Of a stretch of 64,000 nucleotides of DNA, positions 1 to 8,493 are shown one piece after another. Source of the stretch: a bacterium (GTDB taxonomy: Bacteria; Planctomycetota; Planctomycetia; Pirellulales; Pirellulaceae); contig WGNR01000001.1 of assembly GCA_016124445.1 (NCBI GenBank), forward strand, positions 186,001 to 250,000. Direction: 5' to 3'. The position numbers and the translations under genes are program-made. The stretch's first letter is position 1; the number at the start of each line of letters is the position of its first letter. The notes under the pieces are model-generated. The model searched no databases. It was not told the DNA's origin and saw nothing but the letters and a program-made list of their open reading frames with translations.

Positions 1-2
1 TC

Positions 3-707
3 CGTGAAGGCATAGAACGCGAAGTACGACAGCAGGCCGAAATGCGTGAGCGAGCAGAAAAGCAAGAAAGGGCTGCGCTGACGGAAGAATTGGAAGAGAT
101 ACGTCGCAAGCTGGGGCCTGGCTTTTCGATTGAATCGGAAGAATTCGGAATCGAGCGTGATCGCCCCCGCCCTGACCCCGATCCGATGCTCCATGAAATG
201 GCAGAGCAGTTCCGCCACCACGCTCGTCGACTGGAGGAGCTTGCCGGCGATTTCGAGTCTCGGATGCAATATCACATGGCAGATCGCCTGCGGGAAGCAG
301 CCCGACGGCAATGGGAAGCGGCCCGGATCTTATTGCCGCCACCGGAAGAATTCATGCCGCCAGGACCCACCCCAGAACCGCCAATGGTGATGGGTCGCCC
401 TCATGAACCAGAACATCGACATGCCCAGCCGATGCCTGGGATGCCTCCGGGAGCAATGCAACCAATGCGACATGGCCCCCAGCCTGGGCAACCGGTGCCA
501 GTAGTGCCCTTCCCTGGATCAGGCTTCCGGCCAAATTCAGAATACCACGACCCCATTGAGCCAGGACAAGCCTCAAACTTCCCGAATGCACAATCGGATG
601 CCAGCAGCCAGCCAGGATCAGAGGGGCTTAAGCTTTACGGCCTGCTTCCGCTGCAAAGAGTGGAAGCCGAGGAGCAAAAAGGACCGCAACTCTCGCCTGA
701 AAGGTAA
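3..707 (+). CDS. Hypothetical charged protein with Met/His/Pro-rich tail (5' partial)
   Basis: The frame is open back to the window edge, so the true start lies outside; the first internal ATG is at 42. The visible N-terminal part is rich in Glu, Arg and Gln and looks helical or coiled-coil (residues such as ERAEKQERAALTEELEEIRR). A second helical stretch follows near HARRLEELAGDF. From about residue 100 the chain becomes Pro/Met/His/Gln-rich and probably disordered. No catalytic motif is visible and I do not recognise the family. It ends at TAA about 190 bp upstream of the pilus locus, on the same strand. A structural or coat-like role is conceivable but unsupported. Confidence 0.6.
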   Translation, partial: REGIEREVRQQAEMRERAEKQERAALTEELEEIRRKLGPGFSIESEEFGIERDRPRPDPDPMLHEMAEQFRHHARRLEELAGDFESRMQYHMADRLREAARRQWEAARILLPPPEEFMPPGPTPEPPMVMGRPHEPEHRHAQPMPGMPPGAMQPMRHGPQPGQPVPVVPFPGSGFRPNSEYHDPIEPGQASNFPNAQSDASSQPGSEGLKLYGLLPLQRVEAEEQKGPQLSPER

Positions 708-899
708 AAACACCCCCCAACGGGTGCAGGAGCTTGACGAAGCCACGTCATTTCAAGGATGATGGCAATGCGGTAATACGCCTAAAATTCAGGTACAAAA
801 GACTTAACGGCGATTTGTGCTGCGTGGTACGCTTAAGGTGTACTTCTCTTCTCTCTCGATCCATTCTCCCTTTTCATATTCCGCTCGGAGGATAGCGCT

Positions 900-2621
900 T
901 TGGCTGGAACCCTGGGAAATTTTGCGGACATTTTGATTCGACGCGGGCTCGTTGGGCCGGACCAGTTGCGCGAGGCCGAAACAATGGCCGACGCCCAAGG
1001 AATCCCGGTTCCTGACGCGCTGATCCGCTCGGGCTATGTTGCCTCGAACGATGTGATGCGGGCCGTGGCCGAAGAACATGGCCTTGAGTTTGTTGACCTC
1101 GACGAGGTCCGAATTCCCATGTCTGCGGTCGAATTAGTACCTGAATCGGTCGCGCGCGAAAACGTGGTGATGCCGTTCGCGGAAGATGATGGAGCCCTCA
1201 AGGTCATCATCTCCGACCCGCTGGACCTGGAAACGATCGACAAACTCCGATTCATATTGAATCGAAAAGTCGAAATCGCCCTCGCTCCGCGCGAAAACAT
1301 TACCGAATCAATCAACCGTTATTACGGGCAACAAGAAGGTGAATCTGCGGATACCATGCTGCAGGAATTCACCGATACCGCGATCGACTTCACCGACACC
1401 ATGGAACAAGACACCATGACGATGGCGGGGGAGGAGACGATCGACGAAACGAGCGCCCCGGTCGTTCGGCTGGTGCAGCTGATGATCAACGAAGCGGTCC
1501 AGCTCCGAGCGTCCGACATCCATGTCGAGCCGTTCGAGGAACGGGTCCGCATTCGCTACCGCATCGATGGCCGTTTGATCGAACGTGACAGCCCCCCCAG
1601 ACGTATGCTGGGTGCGATCCTGTCCCGTCTGAAGATTTTGGCCGGGATCGACATCGCCGAGCGTCGTCGCTGTCAGGATGGTCGAATCAAAGCGGACGTC
1701 GGTACCAAGACGATCGACCTTCGCGTGAGCGTGATCCCCACCAACCATGGTCAGTCGATCGTGATGCGGATCTTGGATAAAGACAGCATCAAGGTGGGTG
1801 TTCGCCAGCTGGGTCTGTCCGACTCGAACTTCATCAAGTTCAACAATCTCATCAAACGGCCCAACGGTATTATCCTGGTGACCGGTCCAACCGGTTCTGG
1901 AAAAACGACCACGCTCTACGCGGCGCTCAACGAATTGAATCGGCCTGACACCAAGATCATCACGGCCGAAGACCCGGTCGAATACTACCTGCCGGGGATC
2001 AACCAGACCCAGGTGAGGCACAACATCGGGCTCGATTTCGCCAAGATTATTAAGGCCATGTTACGACAGGCCCCCAATATCATCCTTGTGGGTGAAATGC
2101 GCGATACTGAAACAGCATCGATGGGAATCCAAGCCTCACTTACGGGACACTTGGTTTTCAGTACACTACACACGAACGATGCGCCCGGTGCCATTACACG
2201 TTTGATCGATATGGGTGTTCCCTCATATCTCGTTTCAAGTACAATTATTGGCATATTGGCACAGCGTCTGGTGCGGGTGATTTGCGAGAAATGCAAGGCC
2301 CCCATCAAGCCAAGCAAGGAGACCCTGGACGCAGCCGGTATCACGCCAGAGATAGCCGAGACGGCAACCTTCATGAAGGGTCGTGGGTGCGGCAACTGCC
2401 AGCGTAGCGGTTACAAGGGACGCATGGGTATTTTCGAGTTAATGCCGATGAATGCACGACTTAGAGAGTTAGCGTTCCAAGGTGCAGCGACTCAAGATAT
2501 CCGCAAGGCGGCCATCGCTGGCGGAATGGATACGCTATTCGACGACGGCATCAAGAAGGCCTGTCTGGGCAAGACGACCCTGGAAGAAGTCTTCCGCGTC
2601 GCCAAGGTCGTCGAGAAGTAA
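900..2621 (+). CDS. Type IV pilus assembly / type II secretion ATPase (PilB/GspE family), copy 1
   Basis: Cytoplasmic hexameric ATPase that would power pilin or pseudopilin polymerisation. The start is TTG at 900, supported by a GGAGGA Shine-Dalgarno at 887-892. Residues 1-140 form an MshEN/GspE N-terminal domain (FADILIRRGLVGPDQL). The Walker A motif GPTGSGKTTT lies near residue 330, with the Asp-box and the Walker B/His-box region (ILVGEMRD, STLHTNDAPG) after it. A C-terminal zinc-ribbon-like pair, CEKC near 462 and CGNC near 499, is typical of GspE/PilB. The length (573) is normal for PilB. It opens the locus and is followed by pilT after a 353-bp gap. A second paralogue lies at 4144-5868, so the two may serve different machines or form a mixed motor (inference). 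Confidence 0.93.
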   Translation: MAGTLGNFADILIRRGLVGPDQLREAETMADAQGIPVPDALIRSGYVASNDVMRAVAEEHGLEFVDLDEVRIPMSAVELVPESVARENVVMPFAEDDGALKVIISDPLDLETIDKLRFILNRKVEIALAPRENITESINRYYGQQEGESADTMLQEFTDTAIDFTDTMEQDTMTMAGEETIDETSAPVVRLVQLMINEAVQLRASDIHVEPFEERVRIRYRIDGRLIERDSPPRRMLGAILSRLKILAGIDIAERRRCQDGRIKADVGTKTIDLRVSVIPTNHGQSIVMRILDKDSIKVGVRQLGLSDSNFIKFNNLIKRPNGIILVTGPTGSGKTTTLYAALNELNRPDTKIITAEDPVEYYLPGINQTQVRHNIGLDFAKIIKAMLRQAPNIILVGEMRDTETASMGIQASLTGHLVFSTLHTNDAPGAITRLIDMGVPSYLVSSTIIGILAQRLVRVICEKCKAPIKPSKETLDAAGITPEIAETATFMKGRGCGNCQRSGYKGRMGIFELMPMNARLRELAFQGAATQDIRKAAIAGGMDTLFDDGIKKACLGKTTLEEVFRVAKVVEK

Positions 2622-2974
2622 TTTCCCTGCCATGGCGGGGGCGATTCCCCGAAGGCAAGACTAATTAAGCGTTTACGAGCTATTGCTGCGTGAACGCTAA
2701 AAATCGACTGGCAAATTTGAGTCTTCTCGCTGGAAGGCCAACAATTCTGCCATCGGAACAGCTTTTCCAACTCTTTTCAACATTTATTCATCAGCAATTC
2801 AACTTTCAGCCGGCACACTGTAGGCTTTCGCTCGCGCCAGCTTTGGTAGCAAGCCAATGCCCCACCACTGGGCCTAGTCTGAAACGGAGAGAGGCCGGAT
2901 TAATCAACATAGTGGGCTCGCTCGCACGGATGCCCCCGGACCTTGGTTAGTCCAATTCGGCATAAAGGGAACCT
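2622..2974. other. 353-bp intergenic region between the first pilB-like gene and pilT
   Basis: I see no credible gene. Just after the stop codon is a short GC-rich hairpin (2625-2640, stem CCCTGC/GCGGGG with loop CATG) without a T-tract. A second imperfect stem is formed by AGCGTTTACG near 2668 and CGTGAACGCT near 2690. The region probably holds the 3' end of the first transcript and a promoter for pilT, but no convincing -35/-10 pair can be assigned by eye. Confidence 0.4.
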
Positions 2975-4075
2975 ATGGCCACGATTCTGATCGACAAATT
3001 GCTGCAGGCAGCCGTCAAGCAGGGAGCGAGTGATATTCATATCACGGTCGGGCAGCCACCGGTCTTTCGTCTGCATGGCCGGATGCGGCAATTGGATACC
3101 AAGTCGCTCGAGCCCGACGACACTGTCTCGTTGATGAAGAGTATCACGCCGGAACGCTGTCAGCGTGAATTACAAGAGTCAGGCAGCGCCGACTTTGGTT
3201 TTGCGTTCGCCGAACTGGCCCGTTTCCGCGTTTCGGTTTTCCGGCAGCGTGGAAATATATCGATGGTGTTGCGACAGATTCCCAACGACATGCTTACTCC
3301 AGAGCAGTTGGGCCTGCCAGCCAAAGTGCTGGAGCTTTGCCATCGGCCGCGTGGTTTGTTCCTGGTGACCGGGCCGACCGGTTCGGGAAAAAGTACGACG
3401 CTGGCCAGTGTGATCAATCACCTCAACGAGACCATCGATCACCATATCATCACGATCGAAGACCCGATCGAATTTTATCACTACCACAAGAAGTCGACCG
3501 TTAACCAACGTGAAATCGGCGTTGACGTTCCTTCCTTTTCCGAAGCAATCCGCCGTGCCTTGCGTCAGGACCCTGACGTCATCCTGGTGGGTGAAATGCG
3601 AGACCTCGAAACGATCGAAGCTGCCATTTCGGCGGCGGAAACGGGGCACGTTGTGTTCGGCACGCTGCACACCAACAGTGCTGCCGGTACCGTCGACCGT
3701 ATCATCGACGTCTTCCCCAGCGGTCAGCAGGCACAGATTCGTACCCAGTTGGGTTCCGCCCTGCTGGGTGTGCTCGCTCAGACGCTCTGCCCCAAGATTG
3801 GCGGCGGTCGATGTGCGGCTTACGAACTATTGAACGTGACCTCAGGTATCGCCAACCTGATTCGCGAAAACAAGACATTCCGTATTCCATCAATGATTCA
3901 AACGGGCTCGAAGCACGGCATGATCTTGATGGACGATTCCCTTTTCAATCATTGGCGGGCTGAACGCATCACCATGGAAGATGCATTGGCCAAAGCTCAA
4001 AACCCCAACGACCTGGCAAAACGTATCGCCGACGCGCGACGCGGAATTGCCGACGATCGGTCCGATGTCGCTTAA
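2975..4075 (+). CDS. pilT: Twitching motility / pilus retraction ATPase PilT
   Basis: Hexameric AAA-like motor that depolymerises type IV pili from the cytoplasmic face of the inner membrane. The 366-residue length matches the PilT family (about 340-370) and it lacks the MshEN domain and zinc-binding C-terminus of PilB. Visible motifs are Walker A GPTGSGKSTT near residue 133, the Asp box (IITIEDPIEF), Walker B (DPDVILVGEMRD), the His box (FGTLHTNSA), and the PilT-specific AIRNLIRE-type signature as GIANLIRENKTFRI near residue 292. It starts at ATG 2975. It sits between two PilB-type extension ATPases, which implies that at least one system encoded here is dynamic rather than a pure secretion pseudopilus. 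PilU is the alternative name within the family, but the signature fits PilT. Confidence 0.92.
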   Translation: MATILIDKLLQAAVKQGASDIHITVGQPPVFRLHGRMRQLDTKSLEPDDTVSLMKSITPERCQRELQESGSADFGFAFAELARFRVSVFRQRGNISMVLRQIPNDMLTPEQLGLPAKVLELCHRPRGLFLVTGPTGSGKSTTLASVINHLNETIDHHIITIEDPIEFYHYHKKSTVNQREIGVDVPSFSEAIRRALRQDPDVILVGEMRDLETIEAAISAAETGHVVFGTLHTNSAAGTVDRIIDVFPSGQQAQIRTQLGSALLGVLAQTLCPKIGGGRCAAYELLNVTSGIANLIRENKTFRIPSMIQTGSKHGMILMDDSLFNHWRAERITMEDALAKAQNPNDLAKRIADARRGIADDRSDVA

Positions 4076-4143
4076 TGGCGACAACTTGACGACCGCTCGA
4101 GACTTTTCCTGATTCGTTCCTGACGGACAACGAGACGAGATTT

Positions 4144-5868
4144 ATGGCAGTTCGCCGACTTGGACAGATTCTGGTCGACCTTGGTTTCATCAGCGATGAA
4201 CAGCTAGAGCTGTTGCTGGAAGAACAGGAAGCCCAGGCCGAACATCAGCCCCTTGGCAAAATCGCCGAGGATATGAATCTGATCACCGACGACCAGTTGG
4301 CTCAGGCACTGGCCGAACAGCTCAGCATGCAGGTCATTAGTCTGGACGACGTGTCGATCGCTCCGGACCTGCTGCGCCGTGTGACCGAGCCTATGGCTCA
4401 GTTGTACAAGGTGATTCCGGTCTCGTACGAGGAAGACCTCAATCGTTTGACGGTCGCCACCTGCGAGCCGCAAAACCTTTCGACCCAGGACGAACTGCGG
4501 CAGTTTCTCGGTTACGACGTGCGAATGGTGGTTTCCACCGAACGCGACATTCAAAAGACGCTCGACCGCTACTACTCGGAAGATTCCGAAAGCTTCGAGG
4601 GCCTGGTTCGCGACCTGGAAGAAGACAACGACCTGGCCAAAGCGGCAGCCGCCCTGGAAGGGGAAGGCCCGATCGATATTACCGACGCCGAGGCCCTGGC
4701 CGACAGTGCTCCGGTTCGCAAGCTGCTGAACATGGTTCTGCTGATGGCAATTAAGGACCACGCCAGCGATATTCACTTCGAGCCGTTTGAAGAAGAATTC
4801 CGCATCCGTATCAAGGCGGACGGGGTCCTCTTTGAAATGGTTCCGCCGCCCCGGCATCTCGCGTTTGCAATCACAACCCGTATCAAGGTGATGGCGAACC
4901 TCGACATCGCCGAGCGTCGTTTGCCACAGGACGGTCGTATCGAATTGACCGTGGGTGGTCACCCGGTCGACCTGCGCGTGAGCGTGCTGCCGACCATGTT
5001 TGGCGAGAGCGTCGTGATGCGGCTTTTGGATCGCAGCGTCGTTTCGTTGAATATCGAAAAGGTCGGTATGGGGGACGAGACGCTGGCCGAGTTCCGCAAA
5101 GTGATGCACAAGCCCAACGGTATCGTGCTGGTGACCGGGCCGACTGGCTCTGGCAAGACGACCACGCTTTACTCAGCCCTCAGCGAATTGAACGTCATCA
5201 CGGAAAAGCTGATCACGACCGAAGATCCGGTCGAATACGACATCGAAGGGATCATCCAGATTCCGATCGATTCCGATATCGGCAACACGTTCGCCAACTG
5301 CCTCAGAGCCATTTTGCGGCAAGATCCAGACGTCATCCTGGTGGGCGAGATTCGTGACCTGGAAACCGGTGAGATTGCCATTCAAGCCTCGCTCACGGGG
5401 CACTTGGTGTTCAGCACGCTCCACACCAACGATGCCCCATCGACCATCACGCGGCTCAAGGACATGGGGATTCCCACGTTTATGATCACCGCCACGGTCG
5501 AAGCGATCCTGGCCCAGCGGCTCGTACGCCGAGTCTGCAGCCAATGCCGCCAGGAACACGAACCATCACAAGATGCCCTTTACCTTCTGGATCTGAAGGA
5601 AGAAGAGCTTGCCGGTCGCAAATTCTTCAAAGGTTCCGGCTGCGAGAATTGCAACGGAACCGGATACAAAGGGCGGATTGGGATTTTTGAATTGATGATC
5701 ATGAACGACGAACTGCGTCAGATGATCATGCAAAACACCTCGACCGACGAACTTCGTGATGAAGCGACAAAGTACGGAATGATTCCGCTGCGTACTGCCG
5801 GTTTAGAACTGGCCTTCGATGGGCTAACCACCCTCGATGAAGTGCTTCGCGAGACGGTCGTCGACTAA
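4144..5868 (+). CDS. Type IV pilus assembly / type II secretion ATPase (PilB/GspE family), copy 2
   Basis: Second extension-type ATPase, 574 residues, paralogous to the one at 900-2621. It has an N-terminal MshEN domain (LGQILVDLGFISDEQL), a linker ending near the conserved ASDIHFEP segment, Walker A GPTGSGKTTT near residue 332, Walker B around ILVGEIRD, and a zinc-type pair CSQC near 464 and CENC near 499. It starts at ATG 4144, 68 bp after pilT, and lies 74 bp before the pilC-like gene, so it is the copy most directly coupled to the platform protein and pseudopilins. I infer it is the principal motor for the downstream pseudopilus. The GspE versus PilB choice cannot be settled from motifs alone. 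Confidence 0.93.
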   Translation: MAVRRLGQILVDLGFISDEQLELLLEEQEAQAEHQPLGKIAEDMNLITDDQLAQALAEQLSMQVISLDDVSIAPDLLRRVTEPMAQLYKVIPVSYEEDLNRLTVATCEPQNLSTQDELRQFLGYDVRMVVSTERDIQKTLDRYYSEDSESFEGLVRDLEEDNDLAKAAAALEGEGPIDITDAEALADSAPVRKLLNMVLLMAIKDHASDIHFEPFEEEFRIRIKADGVLFEMVPPPRHLAFAITTRIKVMANLDIAERRLPQDGRIELTVGGHPVDLRVSVLPTMFGESVVMRLLDRSVVSLNIEKVGMGDETLAEFRKVMHKPNGIVLVTGPTGSGKTTTLYSALSELNVITEKLITTEDPVEYDIEGIIQIPIDSDIGNTFANCLRAILRQDPDVILVGEIRDLETGEIAIQASLTGHLVFSTLHTNDAPSTITRLKDMGIPTFMITATVEAILAQRLVRRVCSQCRQEHEPSQDALYLLDLKEEELAGRKFFKGSGCENCNGTGYKGRIGIFELMIMNDELRQMIMQNTSTDELRDEATKYGMIPLRTAGLELAFDGLTTLDEVLRETVVD

Positions 5869-5942
5869 CCATAAACTAACCACGTGCCGGCCAGCACCTC
5901 AGCTAACCTTTTTGAACCCTATCACAAGAGCCCGACGTAGCT

Positions 5943-7337
5943 ATGCCAACCTATCAGTTTGAAGCGATGGACGCTCAAGGTCAGGAGATCCGCGACGTCA
6001 TCGAGGCCCCAACCGAAGATGATGCCCAGGCTACTATTCGTCAGATGGGCTACTTCGTCACGCGCATCAACGAAAAGAAATCGCGTGACAAGGGTGGCGT
6101 CAAAGGAAAGGTAAAGAAACGCGGCTTCACGATCGGCGGCGTCAGCCACCGTCAGTTGACGACCTTCACCCGCCAGTTAGCCATTCTGCAAAATGCCGGT
6201 CTGCCGATTCTGCGAAGCCTGAAGATTCTCGAACAGCAAGCCAAGCCAGGCCGCTTGAAGAACAGCCTGATGGATGTCTGCGAAGACATCGAATCAGGGG
6301 CCGGCTTGTCCGAAGCAATGGCCAAGTGCCCCAAGTGCTTCAATCGGCTTTACGTCAATATGATCCGAGCCGGTGAGGCGGGCGGTGCGTTGGAAGTCAT
6401 TCTGATGCGTCTGGCCGACTTCATGGAACGCGACGCCGACCTTCGCCGCAAGGTGCAAGGTGCCATGATTTACCCGTGCGTGGTGATCACGGTGGCGGTC
6501 GGTATTTTGACGTTCATCATGATCAAAATCGTGCCGACGTTCCGCACGATCTTCGAGGAATTCGAACTCGACCTGCCGGCCATGACCGAGCTTTTGATCA
6601 CCATCAGTAACGGCGTGGTCAACTACTGGTACTGCATCCCGCTGATTCCGATCGCGGTCTTCCTGTTCGTCAAACTACTGCGCAAATTCAAGCATGGCCG
6701 CATGGGCTGGGACTTGTTCTTCCTGAACATCCCCATCTTCGGCGGCCTGGTCGAAAAGAATGTGCTCGCTCGAACCACACGTACCTTGGGTACGCTAATT
6801 TCCTCCGGGGTTCCGATTTTGGAATGCTTGACCATCGCTCGCGATACCAGCGGCAACGCGATGTTCGAGCGGATGTACCACAATGTGTCGGAATCTGTGA
6901 AGGAAGGTGATTCGATCTTCAAACCGATGGAAGAAAACTGCAAGGCTCCCTTCCATCCGATCGCGCTCTTTTTGTGGGTCATCTTTCCCGTTGCTCCCTT
7001 CATTTCATTCTTCTTTATCAAAGCGATGGAACCGTTTGCCTGGCAAGCGGTGGGCGTCGCGGGTGCAATTGGTGCCGGCTGGTACTTCATGACCCTTCGG
7101 CGACGAGTGGTGGAACTGTTCGTCACCAATATGATCGACGTGGGGGAAGAGACTGGTGAACTTGACACCATGTTGTACAAGGTGGCTGACACCTACGACG
7201 AAGACGTCAAGGTGCTCACCGAGTCGCTCACTAAGATCATGGAACCGCTCTTGATCGTGTTCCTCGGCCTTTCGGTCGGGTTCATCGTGATCGCGCTGTT
7301 CCTGCCGCTGGTCGACCTGATTCAGAACCTGAGTTAA
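5943..7337 (+). CDS. Inner-membrane platform protein PilC/GspF with an inserted membrane segment
   Basis: Polytopic inner-membrane protein that couples the assembly ATPase to pilin polymerisation. Two GspF repeats are visible: the first around residues 70-195 (LTTFTRQLAILQNAGLPI, then RAGEAGGALE) and the second from about 275 (ARTTRTLGTLISSGVPI, then IDVGEETGELD). The usual final transmembrane helix lies near the C-terminus. At 464 residues it is longer than the roughly 400 usual for the family. The extra length lies at about residues 331-388, between the GDSI element and the GEETGELD motif, and contains two hydrophobic stretches (IALFLWVIFPVAPFISFFFI and AVGVAGAIGAGWYF). An N-terminal domain of about 60 residues precedes repeat 1. 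It lies 74 bp after the second ATPase. Confidence 0.92.
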   Translation: MPTYQFEAMDAQGQEIRDVIEAPTEDDAQATIRQMGYFVTRINEKKSRDKGGVKGKVKKRGFTIGGVSHRQLTTFTRQLAILQNAGLPILRSLKILEQQAKPGRLKNSLMDVCEDIESGAGLSEAMAKCPKCFNRLYVNMIRAGEAGGALEVILMRLADFMERDADLRRKVQGAMIYPCVVITVAVGILTFIMIKIVPTFRTIFEEFELDLPAMTELLITISNGVVNYWYCIPLIPIAVFLFVKLLRKFKHGRMGWDLFFLNIPIFGGLVEKNVLARTTRTLGTLISSGVPILECLTIARDTSGNAMFERMYHNVSESVKEGDSIFKPMEENCKAPFHPIALFLWVIFPVAPFISFFFIKAMEPFAWQAVGVAGAIGAGWYFMTLRRRVVELFVTNMIDVGEETGELDTMLYKVADTYDEDVKVLTESLTKIMEPLLIVFLGLSVGFIVIALFLPLVDLIQNLS

Positions 7338-7358
7338 CGGTCTGCCAAAAACGGCTGC

Positions 7359-7389
7359 GGCGTCCCGAGTTCAGGGGTTTCGGGACGCC
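7359..7389 (+). other. Intercistronic hairpin between pilC-like and prepilin genes
   Basis: A perfect 10-bp stem (GGCGTCCCGA at 7359-7368 pairs with TCGGGACGCC at 7380-7389) encloses an 11-nt loop. No T-tract follows, so it is not a classical terminator. It lies 22 bp after the pilC-like stop and about 110 bp before the prepilin ATG. It could stabilise a processed prepilin mRNA or attenuate transcription; the function is inferred. Confidence 0.55.
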
Positions 7390-7499
7390 ATACAAGGGAA
7401 TCGAACATCTTGAATTCAAACCGCCAGGCTGGCGATCAACTGCCAGTCCGCTTCATTACAAAAGGGCGACGTTTCGCTTCGCCACAGGAAAGGTCTACC

Positions 7500-8480
7500 A
7501 TGACATCCCGACATCGCGCATGCCATCGTGGCTTTACCCTCGTTGAATTGCTGGTGGTTATCGCCATCATCGGCATCCTTGCCAGTCTGGCCCTGGTCGG
7601 CATTCGCCGAGCGGTTGTCGCCGCACAGAACGGGGCCATGAATCTGGAAATCAAGCAGATTTCCCAGGCCTTGAACCAGTACAAGATCGATAGTGATGCC
7701 TATCCGCCTGACTGCAATTCGGTTGTCTACTCGTCCGGTACGTTACGAGCCAATGCCATCACCAGCCACTTGAGGCGAAGGTTCCCCAAGCGAAGTGCTA
7801 CCGACTACCCCACCGCGAACGCTACCAATTTGACGCGGCTCATCAATGCGGGATATCTGAGCCCCAATGGTAATACTTCCAGCGATTATCAACTCAGCCA
7901 ACTAGACCCTACGGAAGTCTATGTCCTGTTCCTGATGGGTTTCAGTTCCGACATTACCAATCCGATCACCGGCACCGGCGATCGCACTCCGCTGTTCAAG
8001 TTCGACACCACCCGTCTGGTCGACACCGACAACGATGGCTGGTGGTCGTTCAAGCCGAAGTATAGCGACTCGGAAATCGTTTATTTCAATGCCTACAGCT
8101 ACGATACCTTCCCTGCTTCACCAGGCAGCTATGCGTTCAATCAATCGGCCAGCGTCGCTCAAGTGAATTTCGATGCCCTGTCCGGATCGCTGGCCACCGG
8201 GATCGCCCGGCCGTACGGCAAAGTGAACGCCAATGGCAAGTTTGACTGGGTGAACAACGACACCTTCCAGCTCCTTTGTGCGGGAGTCGACGGGGCCTAT
8301 GGTGGCTACTACGTCTCCGACCCAACCGTTGCCGCGAACGGGGACGCCGTCAAGATTTATCCCAGCGGCCAGGCCACCGGCCCAAGCTCCGCGGTGACCT
8401 ACAAGGTCGAAGATATGGATAACATCACCAACTTCAGCGAGGCTTCGACGCTGGGTTCAGACACAGGTCTCGCACCTTAG
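7500..8480 (+). CDS. Type II/IV prepilin, GspG-like major pseudopilin candidate
   Basis: Pilin-like protein processed by prepilin peptidase. I choose ATG 7500 (AGGAAAGG at 7488-7495 just upstream) over an earlier in-frame TTG at 7410, giving 326 residues. The leader MTSRHRACHRG is followed by FTLVELLVVIAIIG, so cleavage falls between Gly and Phe with Glu at +5, then a hydrophobic helix. The globular part has little recognisable similarity by eye but contains DTDNDGWW near residue 175, resembling a calcium-coordinating loop. GspG proteins bind calcium, so this may be functional. It is much longer than the 140-150 residues of proteobacterial GspG, as is common for planctomycete prepilins. It is followed by a paralogous pair of prepilins after 13 bp. 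Confidence 0.88.
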   Translation: MTSRHRACHRGFTLVELLVVIAIIGILASLALVGIRRAVVAAQNGAMNLEIKQISQALNQYKIDSDAYPPDCNSVVYSSGTLRANAITSHLRRRFPKRSATDYPTANATNLTRLINAGYLSPNGNTSSDYQLSQLDPTEVYVLFLMGFSSDITNPITGTGDRTPLFKFDTTRLVDTDNDGWWSFKPKYSDSEIVYFNAYSYDTFPASPGSYAFNQSASVAQVNFDALSGSLATGIARPYGKVNANGKFDWVNNDTFQLLCAGVDGAYGGYYVSDPTVAANGDAVKIYPSGQATGPSSAVTYKVEDMDNITNFSEASTLGSDTGLAP

Positions 8481-8493
8481 GGAATTTGATTCC

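Noticed and set aside
2690-2950. 86-codon plus-strand frame between pilB-like and pilT genes
   Set aside because: No SD, no recognisable motif and no signal sequence. The region is more plausibly a promoter.
4204-5109. 301-codon minus-strand open frame
   Set aside because: Antisense to the second PilB-like ATPase. No start site support and His/Gln-rich shadow composition.
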